DNA from: Opitutaceae bacterium
GTDB lineage: Bacteria; Verrucomicrobiota; Verrucomicrobiia; Opitutales; Opitutaceae
Assembly (NCBI GenBank): GCA_947471115.1
Contig: CANIXX010000004.1
Location: 1 to 39,713, forward strand
Length of the DNA stretch: 39,713 nt
Direction: 5' to 3'
Under the pieces are notes generated by a model. It did no database searches, had not been told where the DNA came from, and saw only the letters and a list, made by a program, of their open reading frames with translations. Shown here in pieces: positions 27,824 through 36,984 of this stretch; position 1 is the first letter of the stretch, and the number at the start of each line of letters is the position of its first letter. A program made the translations under genes and the position numbers.

Positions 27824-28999
27824 ATGACCGCGCCAATCCTATCCAACACCCGCAAACGCGTTGTCCTGCTAGGTGCCAGCGGCTCGATCGGTGAAAACAC
27901 TCTGCGTGTCATCGCGGCCCATCCGGACAAACTGGAGCTGGTTGCAATAGCCGCACGCGGCCAGTGGGAGAAACTCGCCGCCATCGCCCAACAGTTCCGC
28001 GTGCCGCACGTCGGTCTGTTCGACGACACCGCACTCGCCGCCGCACGTAACTCCGGTGCATTTGCCTCCGGCACCCAGTTTCACGGCGGCCTGGCCGGAC
28101 TCACCGATTTGGCCCGCCTGCCCGAGGCTGACACCGTGCTGGTTGCGGTGGTCGGAACGACCGGCCTCGCACCGGCCCTCGCCGCACTCGCCGCAGGCAA
28201 AGACCTTGCCCTCGCCTCCAAGGAAATCCTCGTGTTGGCAGGTAAGTTTGTGATGGCTGCCGCACGTGCCAGCGGGGCCCAACTGCTCCCCGTCGACAGT
28301 GAACACAACGCGGTTTTCCAATGCCTCCAAGGCCACAGCGCCGCTGATGTCGCCCGCATCACGCTGACGGCCAGCGGCGGCGCGTTTCGCGACTGGCCCG
28401 CCGAACGCCTGGCTCACGCCACCGTGGCCGATGCTCTCAAACACCCCAACTGGTCGATGGGCCCGAAGATCACAGTCGACTCGGCCACGCTCGCCAACAA
28501 GGGGCTCGAACTGATCGAGGCCCAGCAGCTCTTCGGTCTGCGCCCCGAGCAATGCCACGCCGTCATCCACCCGCAAAGCATCGTGCATGCTCTGGTGGGG
28601 TTTAACGATGGCTCGATGATCGCCCAACTCTGCCCGCCATCGATGACCTTTCCCATCCAGCACGCATTGCTTCACCCGACCCGAGCGCCCGGCGTTGAGA
28701 CCGCACTGGATTTTAGCCGCCTCCTCTCGCTGGAGTTCCGCCCCATCGACGAAAGCCTTTTCCCCATGCTGCGAATCGCCCGAGAAGTCATGTATGCCGG
28801 CGGAACCGCCCCTGCCATCTACAACGCAGCCAACGAAGTGGCCGTGGCCGCCTTCCTCGATGCGCGCCTGCCGTTTGTGGGAATCCCCCGCGTGGTAGCG
28901 CAAACTTTGGAGAAACTCCCCTCCAGCGAACCCGACGATCTGGCCACCGTTTTAGCGGTCGATGCCGAAGCCCGCCGCATCGCCGCAGAGCAACTGTGA
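27824..28999 (+). CDS. dxr: 1-deoxy-D-xylulose-5-phosphate reductoisomerase
   Basis: VVLLGASGSIGENTLRV, ALASKEILVLAG, LLPVDSEHNAVFQCLQG, LTASGGAFRDWP, HPNWSMGPKITVDSATLANKGLELIEA. Confidence 0.97.
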   Translation: MTAPILSNTRKRVVLLGASGSIGENTLRVIAAHPDKLELVAIAARGQWEKLAAIAQQFRVPHVGLFDDTALAAARNSGAFASGTQFHGGLAGLTDLARLPEADTVLVAVVGTTGLAPALAALAAGKDLALASKEILVLAGKFVMAAARASGAQLLPVDSEHNAVFQCLQGHSAADVARITLTASGGAFRDWPAERLAHATVADALKHPNWSMGPKITVDSATLANKGLELIEAQQLFGLRPEQCHAVIHPQSIVHALVGFNDGSMIAQLCPPSMTFPIQHALLHPTRAPGVETALDFSRLLSLEFRPIDESLFPMLRIAREVMYAGGTAPAIYNAANEVAVAAFLDARLPFVGIPRVVAQTLEKLPSSEPDDLATVLAVDAEARRIAAEQL

Positions 29000-29055
29000 G
29001 AACCATGAATCACTGAGCTGGTGTCATCGCTGCCTTGCTCAACAGGCGTTCAAAC

Positions 29056-29145
29056 TTGAGCGTTGGACGTTGAACGTTTTCCGCCTCCGCCCACTTTAAG
29101 CCCTCTGGCCTACTCGCTACTCACTACTCGCTATTCACTACTTTA
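29056..29145. repeat. Two short degenerate heptanucleotide tandem arrays upstream of rseP
   Basis: TTGAGCG-TTGGACG-TTGAACG-TTTTCCG (29056-29083) and TACTCGC-TACTCAC-TACTCGC-TATTCAC-TACTTTA (29111-29145). Confidence 0.7.
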
Positions 29146-29156
29146 ATCCCACCACC

Positions 29157-30569
29157 GTGGATATTTTAAACACCCTCACCTCCAACCTCTGGTCGATCCT
29201 GCTCATCGCGGTCTTTTTCGGCGGCTCGATCTTCGTCCACGAACTCGGCCACTTCCTTGCCGCGCGTCGTCGCGGCGTGATCGTCGAGCGCTTCTCAATC
29301 GGCTTCGGCCCGAAGATTTTTTCGTGGAAAGGCAAAGACGGCGTCGAATACCGCCTGTCTTGGCTCCCGCTGGGCGGCTACGTCGCCCTACCCCAACTCG
29401 CCGATATGCGCAGCATCGAGGGCGAAGCCCGTACCGACCTGCAAAAGCTACCACCTCCCGGCTACGCGACCCGCATGATCGTCTTCGGCGCAGGCGCGTT
29501 TTTTAACATCCTGTTCGCCCTCGCCCTCGCCTGCATCATCTGGAAAACCGGCCTGCCGACCAGCAGCGAGCAAGCCACCACCCGCATTGGCTACGTGGTT
29601 GACCAACTCACCACCTCCGATGGCCAGCGCGTGACCAGCCCCGCCAGCGAGGCCGGCCTACGCATCGGGGACATCGTCCGCGCCATCGACGGCCGTAAAA
29701 CCGAGACCTGGCAGGAGCTCATGCAAGTGTTAATCACCAGCGCCGGGCGCACCCCAGACGGTCGGCGCGAAGCCGCGTTTACCATTGAGCGTGACGGCAA
29801 GTTAATCGACCTGCGCGTGTATCCGGTAATTGCTGGCAACGACAAGGATCGCCGCGTCGGCATCGCCCCTGGTTATGAACTCATCGTGCACGCCACGACT
29901 CCCGCAGGCCTGGCCGCCACCGCCGGGTTCAAACCCGGCGACCGCCTCATCACCCTCGACGGCACGCCCATTCTTAACATCCAGACTTACGGTGAAATCC
30001 TCACGCGCTCCACCGAGCGTGCCGTCAGCGCGAGTATCCAACGCGGAACCGAAACCGTCGCGCTGATCATTCCTTCCCGCGCCGCCGCCAAGGAACCCGC
30101 CGAAATCGGCCTCACCTTTACCACCGAAACGAGCTTGGTGTACCCGAACCCGTTCAAACAAATCGGCGACGTTCTCGGCATGACTTACCACACCTTCGCC
30201 AGCCTGATTAACCCGCAATCCGACGTGGGTATTTCCAAGCTCAGCGGCCCGGTCGGTATCGCTCGCGTCTTCCACATGGCCGCGCAGTCGGATATCCGCT
30301 ACGTGCTCTGGTTCACGATCCTAGTTAACATCAATCTGGCGGTGTTTAACCTGCTGCCGATCCCTGTGCTCGACGGCGGTCACATGCTCTTCGCCACGCT
30401 TGGCAAGCTACGCGGACGCGCCCTGCCCCACGAATTCATCGCCACCGCCCAAAGCGTTTTTATGGTGCTGCTGTTTTCGATGGTCATTTATGTGACCTTT
30501 TTTGACGTGCGACGCTGGAACCGAGACGCCCGCCCCGAGCGCTCCGAACAAACCGCCCCCGCCAAGTAA
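29157..30569 (+). CDS. rseP: RIP metalloprotease RseP (site-2 protease)
   Basis: GGSIFVHELGHFLAARRRGVIVERFSIGFGPKIFSWKGKDGVEYRLSWLPLGGYV (HExxH), PDZ domains, NLLPIPVLDGGHMLF. Confidence 0.95.
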   Translation: MDILNTLTSNLWSILLIAVFFGGSIFVHELGHFLAARRRGVIVERFSIGFGPKIFSWKGKDGVEYRLSWLPLGGYVALPQLADMRSIEGEARTDLQKLPPPGYATRMIVFGAGAFFNILFALALACIIWKTGLPTSSEQATTRIGYVVDQLTTSDGQRVTSPASEAGLRIGDIVRAIDGRKTETWQELMQVLITSAGRTPDGRREAAFTIERDGKLIDLRVYPVIAGNDKDRRVGIAPGYELIVHATTPAGLAATAGFKPGDRLITLDGTPILNIQTYGEILTRSTERAVSASIQRGTETVALIIPSRAAAKEPAEIGLTFTTETSLVYPNPFKQIGDVLGMTYHTFASLINPQSDVGISKLSGPVGIARVFHMAAQSDIRYVLWFTILVNINLAVFNLLPIPVLDGGHMLFATLGKLRGRALPHEFIATAQSVFMVLLFSMVIYVTFFDVRRWNRDARPERSEQTAPAK

Positions 30570-30591
30570 ACAGCGCAGTCCACGCAGCGGC
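30514..30591 (+). repeat. 78-bp direct repeat copy 1 (rseP 3' end)
   Basis: gctggaaccgagacgcccgccccgagcgctccgaacaaaccgcccccgccaagtaaacagcgcagtccacgcagcggc; ungapped match to 32889-32966, about 71/78 identical by hand alignment. Confidence 0.9.
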
Positions 30592-30621
30592 TTGGCTTGC
30601 ACAACAGCACCATCGCCAACC

Positions 30622-31002
30622 ATGTCGCGCCGCACATTTGCCCTGATTTTCACGCTCGTATGGCTCATCAACGGACTGGCGTGCAAAGTCCTTGATCTGG
30701 TCCCGCGCCACCGCGCCATCGTAGGCCGAATTCTCGGTGAAACCCACGCCCTTGCACTGACCCGAGCCATTGGCCTGAGCGAAATCATCATGGCCGTGTG
30801 GATCTATACGCAGTGCAAATGGCGCTGGTCGGCCACCGCACAGATCATCGTGGTGCTCACCATGAACGTGATCGAATTCATACTCGCCCCCGATCTACTC
30901 CTGTTTGGCCACTGGAATGCCCTCATCGCGCTCACCTACACGGCGATCGTCGCCTACGCCGGATTCGTTCAAGCAGCGCCCCAAGTTTCCACGCGTCCAT
31001 GA
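30622..31002 (+). CDS. DoxX-like/small four-TM membrane protein
   Basis: MSRRTFALIFTLVWLINGLACKVLDLVPRHRAIVGRIL...ALTRAIGLSEIIMAVWIY; ATGA overlap with the next gene. Confidence 0.65.
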   Translation: MSRRTFALIFTLVWLINGLACKVLDLVPRHRAIVGRILGETHALALTRAIGLSEIIMAVWIYTQCKWRWSATAQIIVVLTMNVIEFILAPDLLLFGHWNALIALTYTAIVAYAGFVQAAPQVSTRP

Positions 31003-31742
31003 AAACCCCGCTTCAACGCAACCCCTTCGCGGTCGAGGCTTGGTTTGATTTCTCCCTCACCCTCACTTTTGCGGTCCCGAAGGACGAACTGGCCGCACGT
31101 CTCCCCGCCTGCCTTGAAGCGGAAACCTTTGACGAGCGCTGGGCATTTCTAGCGGTTGCCATCGTCCAAACCCGCCACCTTCGCCCGCAAGGCCTGCCCG
31201 CCTTCTGCGGCCAGGACTTCCTGCTGGCTGGCTATCGCCATTTCGTTAGCTACCGCAACGTGGAGGGTCGACGTTTGCGCGGACTGCAAATTATCCGCTC
31301 CGAAACCGACCGGCGCACCATGGCCTTTTTCGGCAATTTACTCACACCCTACCACTACACTCACAAGCCGCTAAAGATGGATATACTCGACGGCGTCTTT
31401 CACGCGACCGATGCATCCAACGGATTACATATCTCAGCATCCGCTGCCGATGAAAAATCCCCGCTGCCTTCCGGTTCCCCCTTCAAATCGTGGAAAGACG
31501 CACGGCGATTTTGCGGCCCGTTGCCCTTCACCTTTAGTCACGACCCGATCAAGCGGCGGGTGCTCATTATAGAGGGAGTTCGAGAACAATGGAAACCGTC
31601 TCCCATGAGCGTTCACGCCTGCCACATACCGAGTCTCGCCCACTTTGGTTTCAGTGAAACGCGACTCGCCTGCGCATTCATGGTGCGCGACATCCCGTAC
31701 CACTGGAAAAAAGGCCGTTATGAACGGGTCGCACCACTATGA
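30999..31742 (+). CDS. DUF2071 (YqjF-like) family protein
   Basis: MKTPLQRNPFAVEAWFDFSLTLTFAVPKDELAARLPACLEAETFDERWAFLAVAIVQTRHLRPQGLP...DFLLAGYRHFVSYRNVEGRRLRGLQIIRSETDRRTMAFFGNLLTPYHY; ATG start at 30999. Confidence 0.65.
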   Translation: MKTPLQRNPFAVEAWFDFSLTLTFAVPKDELAARLPACLEAETFDERWAFLAVAIVQTRHLRPQGLPAFCGQDFLLAGYRHFVSYRNVEGRRLRGLQIIRSETDRRTMAFFGNLLTPYHYTHKPLKMDILDGVFHATDASNGLHISASAADEKSPLPSGSPFKSWKDARRFCGPLPFTFSHDPIKRRVLIIEGVREQWKPSPMSVHACHIPSLAHFGFSETRLACAFMVRDIPYHWKKGRYERVAPL

Positions 31743-32494
31743 AAAGGTCGCCGTTTCAAGGAGTCGCCACAGTCGTCCGCTTCAACTGGCATCTCTACGC
31801 CATCGCCCTGTTAACGACGGCCCTGCTCATCATTCTAGCGATCGTGGGGCCCGGCGGGTTGGCTCCCTATAGCGTCACTCTGGCGAGTCTCGTTATTCTA
31901 TCAACCGGACTCTCGCTGGGAGCCACGTGGCTGGCCTACGACGCTTGCGGACTCTACACACTTACTTGGCTACGTCCTTGGTTACCCACGCACGGCAAGG
32001 CGGCCAATATTCATGCAGGGTTTGATGAAACCACGCGCCTCTTGCGCGCCGCATTTCCGAACCTGACCTGGCGTGTTTTTGATTTCTACGATCCAGTCCA
32101 ACACACCGAAGTCTCTATTCGCCGAGCCCGACGCGCGGCCACGCCTCCAGCCGATACCGTTAGCATCTCCACGCGCAACCTTCCCCTTGGCCCCCATTCA
32201 TTGGACCGGATACTGCTGTTTCTTGCTGCCCACGAAATCCGCGATCCAGCAGAGCGAACCGCGTTCTTCGCTGAACTGCATCATGCCCTCACCCCCGACG
32301 GTCTGCTCATCGTAACAGAACACCTGCGCGATCTGCCTAACATCGCGGCCTACAATCTGGGTGCCTGGCATTTTCACAGCAAAGCCACGTGGTTAACCGC
32401 CTTCAGATCCGCGCATTTCGACCTCGTCGCCACATTTCATCCCGCCCCTTTGATCACCACCTTCATCCTTAAAAAACATGGAAACCCTGCTTAA
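31739..32494 (+). CDS. Class I SAM-dependent methyltransferase-like protein with N-terminal TM helices
   Basis: Two N-terminal hydrophobic segments, then KAANIHAGFDETTRLLRAAFPNLTWRVFDFYDP and LDRILLFLAAHEIRDPAERTAFFAELHHALTPDGLLIVTEHLRDLPN. Confidence 0.7.
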   Translation: MKRSPFQGVATVVRFNWHLYAIALLTTALLIILAIVGPGGLAPYSVTLASLVILSTGLSLGATWLAYDACGLYTLTWLRPWLPTHGKAANIHAGFDETTRLLRAAFPNLTWRVFDFYDPVQHTEVSIRRARRAATPPADTVSISTRNLPLGPHSLDRILLFLAAHEIRDPAERTAFFAELHHALTPDGLLIVTEHLRDLPNIAAYNLGAWHFHSKATWLTAFRSAHFDLVATFHPAPLITTFILKKHGNPA

Positions 32495-32888
32495 AATCGC
32501 CGGGGGAATTCTCGTAGGGTTGGCCGTGCTCCATGCCTTTTTCCCCACCTATTTTAAATGGAAGGACGAGCTGCGCACGATCACTCCGCTTACGCGCCAG
32601 ATTCACTACATCCATACCTTCTTTATTGCACTCACCGTTTTGCTAAACGGGCTCCTCTACCTGACCTGCACGACGGAGCTGTTAACCACCCCGCTCGGCC
32701 ACCGGATATCGCTCGGTTTTTTCATTTTTTGGGGATGCCGACTGATCCTACAATTTTTCGGCTACTCGACCTCTCTCTGGAGGGGAAAACCGTTTGAAAC
32801 CTCGATGCACATCCTGTTTTCAGTGCTCTGGTTGTTTCTCACGGCGGTCTTTGGGTTCGCAGCCTTCAGCCATTTACCAGCCGAATAA
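32478..32888 (+). CDS. Hypothetical integral membrane protein
   Basis: 136 aa, about four TM helices; 17-bp overlap with the upstream methyltransferase gene. Confidence 0.65.
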   Translation: METLLKIAGGILVGLAVLHAFFPTYFKWKDELRTITPLTRQIHYIHTFFIALTVLLNGLLYLTCTTELLTTPLGHRISLGFFIFWGCRLILQFFGYSTSLWRGKPFETSMHILFSVLWLFLTAVFGFAAFSHLPAE

Positions 32889-32966
32889 GCTGGAACCGCG
32901 AATCCCGACCCGAGCGCTCCGAACAGACCGCCCCCGCCAAGTAAACAGCGGAGTCCGCGCAGCGGC
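32889..32966 (+). repeat. 78-bp direct repeat copy 2 (relict of the rseP 3' end) upstream of dnaE
   Basis: gctggaaccgcgaatcccgacccgagcgctccgaacagaccgcccccgccaagtaaacagcggagtccgcgcagcggc; still encodes WNRESRPERSEQTAPAK-stop, matching rseP WNRDARPERSEQTAPAK-stop. Confidence 0.9.
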
Positions 32967-33025
32967 CAAATTTAGCTCCAACGCGTGCTTGCGAAGGGCG
33001 CTTCCGCCCGTGTTGCCTAAACGCT

Positions 33026-36000
33026 GTGTCGTTCGCCGCCTCAGACTTCGTCCACCTCCACGTTCATACCGATTACAGCCTGCTCGACGGGGCCTGTCGG
33101 ATCGACCGGTTGATGGAGCGCGCCGACGAGCTGGGCATGAAGGCCATGGCCCTCACCGATCATGGCAACATGTTTGGCGCGATCGAGTTCTACAACGCAG
33201 CCAAGTACAAAGGCATCAAGCCGCTGATCGGTTGCGAGATCTACATCGTCGAAACTTCGCGCCTCGAAAAAGCCGGCAAATCGGAGGATGGTAAAAACTA
33301 TTACCACATGGGGTTGCTGGCCAAAAACCTCACCGGCTACCAGAACCTGCTCAAACTCGTCTCCGATGCCCACCTCAAGGGGTTTTACTACAAACCGCGC
33401 GCCGACCTCGAAACTCTCGCCAAATACGCCGACGGCCTGATCGGTTTCACCGGCTGCCTCGCCGCCATCGTCCCGCAGCACCTGCTGCATGATCGCTACG
33501 ATGCGGCGCGTGCCGCCTGCGGGCGTTTCGTCGAAATCTTCGGCCGTGAAAACTTCTTCGTCGAGATCCAGGACCACGGTATCCCCGAACAGCTTAAAAT
33601 CATCCCCGACCTGCTCAAACTCAGCGAGGAGTTCGGCCTGAAGGTGATTTGCACCAACGACGTTCACTACGTGCGCCACGAACACGCCGCGCCCCACGAC
33701 GCCATGTTGTGCATCCAAACGGGTGCCAAGATCGAAGAGGAGAGCCGCATGAAGTTCTCCGGTGATCAGTTCTACCTCAAAACCGCCGATGAGATGTTTA
33801 AGCTTTTCGGAGAACGCCCGGATTCCCTCACCAACACGCGTCTTGTCGCCGACATGTGCGACCTGTCGATTCCGTTCCCCAAAGGCTCCGAGCGCTACCC
33901 GCGCTACCCGCTGCCGCCCGAAATCAAGTCGGCCCACACCGCAGCCAGTTACGTTCACCAGCTTTGCGTCGAGGGTCTCAAAAAACGCTACCACTTCAAC
34001 TACGACACGGTCGCTGTCCGCGACATCGTCGCCCCGCGCCTGGCCAAACTCGTCGATTTGCCACCTGGCCAAAAACCCCAGCCGCCGGACTACTCCGGAC
34101 TTTCGCCCGAAGAGCTGCTCGTCGTGCGCACCGGCTACGAGCTATCCATCATCAACGTCACCGGCTTCGTCGACTACTTCCTGGTCGTCTGGGATTTCAT
34201 CGCGTGGGCCAAGGTCCAAAACATCCCGGTCGGCCCCGGTCGTGGTTCGGGTGCCGGTTGCCTCGTCGCCTATCTGCTGGAAATCACCAACGTTGACCCA
34301 ATCCGCTTCGGCCTGCTCTTTGAGCGCTTCCTCAACCCCGAGCGCGTTTCGCCACCGGACTTCGACATCGATTTCTGCATGCGTCGGCGCGAAGAGGTCA
34401 TCAACTACGTGCGCGATAAGTACGGCCGCGACTGCGTGGCCAACATCATCACCTACGGCACGCTCGGCGCCAGGATGGTCATCCGCGACGTCGCCCGGGT
34501 AAACAATCTGCCCTACGCCGAAGCCGCCCGCCTCGTCACGATGATCCCCGACGAGATCAGCATCTCGCTGGAGGACGCCCTCACCAAGTCCGCCGATCTG
34601 CGCAATGAGGTGGAGCGCAACCCGGTCGCCAAAAAGATTATCGCCTCGGCTCGCGTGCTCGAAGGCATGGTGCGCAACACCGGTAAACACGCCGCCGGCA
34701 TCATCATCACCGACCAGCCGCTCGACGACTTCGTGCCGCTCACCCTGCAGGAAGGCGACGTCACCGTGCAGTTCGATATGAACGCGGTCGGCAAGCTCGG
34801 GCTGCTGAAGATGGACTTCCTTGGCCTGAAGACTCTCACCGTCATCGCCGACGCGGTGGCTAACGTCCGGCGTACGGTTAACCCGACCTTCGACATCGAG
34901 ACCATCACACTCGAGGACCCTAAAACCTACGAACTGCTCAACGTCGGCAAAACCGTCGGCGTGTTCCAGCTGGAGTCCGGCGGCATGCAAAACGCATCCC
35001 GCCAGGTGGGTATTTCCAACATTGACGACATCAACGCGATCTCGGCGCTTTACCGCCCCGGTCCGATGGCGTTCATCCCCGACTACGCCCGCGGTAAAAA
35101 GGATCCCTCAACCATCATCTACCCGCACCCGTTGCTGGAGCCGGTGCTGAAGGAAACCTACGGCATTATCGTCTACCAGGAGCAGGTGATGGAGTGCGCG
35201 AAGGTGATCGGCGGCTACACCCTCGGCGGCGCTGACATGCTGCGCCGCGCCATGGGTAAAAAGGACGTCGAGGGCATGGCCAAGGAGCGCGTCAAGTTCG
35301 TCGAAGGCGCCGGCCGCCTGCACAAGATCTCCGAGGTCAAAGCCAACGAAATCTTCGACCTGCTCAACAAGTTCGCCCAGTACGGTTTCAACAAATCGCA
35401 CTCGGCCGCCTACGCGATCGTCGCCTACCAGACCGCGTTTTTGAAGGCCAACTACCCAGTGCAATTCATGGCCGCCGTGCTCACCGCCGAGCTGGGCAAC
35501 TCCGAAAAGGTGTCGCACTTCGTCGCCGAAGCCGAAGCCATGGGTTTGGTCGTGCTCGGCCCCGATGTGAACGAATCCCGCGACGCGTTCACCCCCGTCG
35601 GCGACAAACTCCGCTTCGGTATGGCCGGCATCAAAGGCGTGGGCGAAGGTGCCGCGCTCAAGGTCATCGAGGAGCGCGAACGCAACGGCCCGTTCGTCGA
35701 TTTCAACGACTTCGTTACCCGGGTGGACGGCAAGGCGCTCAACAAGCGCGTACTCGAAAATCTGGTGAAAACCGGAGCCTTCGACTTTTCCGGCGCGTCG
35801 CGCAAAAAGCTTTTCGACAACATCGACAACGCGCTGGCCACCGCCGCCGCCAACGCCCGCGACCGCGCCTCCGGCCAGAGCGGCTTTTTCGACATGCTCG
35901 CGGAAGAGCCCGCGCCAAAGAAAACCCGCGCCGCCGCGCCCGCCGCCAAGCTCACGTCGATGAGCGCGGAGGAGGACGATTTCACCGCCACCGAACGCCT

Positions 36001-36688
36001 CCAGTTTGAGAAAGAGCTGCTCGGTTTCTACGTCACCGGCCACCCGATGAACGCCTACATCGGCTTGGCCGACGCGCTCGACACCTGTGCGCCGGGCGAC
36101 CTGCTCAATCTAGGCGACCGCGTCGAGTTCCGCCTCTGCGGGCTATCCAGCAACCTAGTTAAACGGCTGGCGAAAAAAGATAACCGGCCGTGGTACATGT
36201 TTACCCTGTCGACGCGCAGTGCCTCGCTGCCGCTCAACATGTTTGCCGACGCCACGGCGAAGTTTGCCATCAACCTCGCCGAGAACGCGCAGGTCGCGAT
36301 TTTGGGCAACATCATCGTCGGACAGGAAGGCCCACGTATCAACGTGAAGGAATGTCGGCCGCTGGACGCCTACGTCATGTCGAACGTGCGACGAGTAATC
36401 TGGCTGCTGCACCCGCACCACCCGCAGTTAAACGAGTTCCTGCATACATTGCGCACCACGCTCGACAAAGCAGCCGGTGAAACCAAGACGAGCCTCGGCT
36501 TCGTGTTTGAGGACCGTATCACGGCGTTTTCCGAGGTGAGCGGGGCGCTCGGCTGGAAGCTGACTCCGGCTAAGTTCCAAGAGCTACGCCAGCATCCGGC
36601 GGTGGCGGGCGTTCAGCTTGAGACCAAGCACCTGGAAATCGCCGACGACCGCAAGTGGGGCGGGAAGAAGAAATTTTCCAACGACTGA
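33026..36688 (+). CDS. dnaE: DNA polymerase III subunit alpha
   Basis: GTG start; PHP domain HVHTDYSLLDGACRIDRLMERADELGMKAMALTDHGNMFGAIEFY; GPGRGSGAGCLVAYLLEITNVDPI, PPDFDIDFCMRRREEVINYV, YQEQVMECAKVIGGYTLGGADMLRRAMGKK. Confidence 0.98.
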   Translation: MSFAASDFVHLHVHTDYSLLDGACRIDRLMERADELGMKAMALTDHGNMFGAIEFYNAAKYKGIKPLIGCEIYIVETSRLEKAGKSEDGKNYYHMGLLAKNLTGYQNLLKLVSDAHLKGFYYKPRADLETLAKYADGLIGFTGCLAAIVPQHLLHDRYDAARAACGRFVEIFGRENFFVEIQDHGIPEQLKIIPDLLKLSEEFGLKVICTNDVHYVRHEHAAPHDAMLCIQTGAKIEEESRMKFSGDQFYLKTADEMFKLFGERPDSLTNTRLVADMCDLSIPFPKGSERYPRYPLPPEIKSAHTAASYVHQLCVEGLKKRYHFNYDTVAVRDIVAPRLAKLVDLPPGQKPQPPDYSGLSPEELLVVRTGYELSIINVTGFVDYFLVVWDFIAWAKVQNIPVGPGRGSGAGCLVAYLLEITNVDPIRFGLLFERFLNPERVSPPDFDIDFCMRRREEVINYVRDKYGRDCVANIITYGTLGARMVIRDVARVNNLPYAEAARLVTMIPDEISISLEDALTKSADLRNEVERNPVAKKIIASARVLEGMVRNTGKHAAGIIITDQPLDDFVPLTLQEGDVTVQFDMNAVGKLGLLKMDFLGLKTLTVIADAVANVRRTVNPTFDIETITLEDPKTYELLNVGKTVGVFQLESGGMQNASRQVGISNIDDINAISALYRPGPMAFIPDYARGKKDPSTIIYPHPLLEPVLKETYGIIVYQEQVMECAKVIGGYTLGGADMLRRAMGKKDVEGMAKERVKFVEGAGRLHKISEVKANEIFDLLNKFAQYGFNKSHSAAYAIVAYQTAFLKANYPVQFMAAVLTAELGNSEKVSHFVAEAEAMGLVVLGPDVNESRDAFTPVGDKLRFGMAGIKGVGEGAALKVIEERERNGPFVDFNDFVTRVDGKALNKRVLENLVKTGAFDFSGASRKKLFDNIDNALATAAANARDRASGQSGFFDMLAEEPAPKKTRAAAPAAKLTSMSAEEDDFTATERLQFEKELLGFYVTGHPMNAYIGLADALDTCAPGDLLNLGDRVEFRLCGLSSNLVKRLAKKDNRPWYMFTLSTRSASLPLNMFADATAKFAINLAENAQVAILGNIIVGQEGPRINVKECRPLDAYVMSNVRRVIWLLHPHHPQLNEFLHTLRTTLDKAAGETKTSLGFVFEDRITAFSEVSGALGWKLTPAKFQELRQHPAVAGVQLETKHLEIADDRKWGGKKKFSND

Positions 36689-36813
36689 GGACCGAACAGG
36701 AGGGTTCTTCGCCCGTTTCAGCGGGTTTTTTAATGGAGCTCAAGCACTCGGCATCTTGAGTGGTATCACAGAGGAAATCTGGAGCAATCCACCTCGCCCC
36801 AACAACGCAGAGT

Positions 36814-36895
36814 GGCCGCAAAGAGGCACAAACGACGCAAAAAACGGAGGCCCCTTTTTTTGCGACTTCTGCGCTTTTTTGCGGCTAAATTCCCT
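36814..36895. repeat. Imperfect inverted repeat of GCCGCAAA/GCGCAAAAAA type downstream of dnaE
   Basis: ggccgcaaagaggcacaaacgacgcaaaaaa versus ttttttgcgacttctgcgcttttttgcggc. Confidence 0.6.
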
Positions 36896-36984
36896 GCTGT
36901 TCCCCCGAATCGGCGGACACGATTTGAGCTCTTGTTTTCTGCCGATCAAGGAACCGATCGCGATGGTCGGCTCCAGAGTTCGGG

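Noticed and set aside
27869-28903. 344-aa minus-strand ORF opposite dxr
   Set aside because: Antisense to a well-supported dxr; His/Gly/Val-rich shadow translation.
33041-36043. Three long minus-strand ORFs (33041-34072, 34142-34990, 35108-36043) opposite dnaE
   Set aside because: All antisense to dnaE in a GC-rich gene; no recognisable domains.
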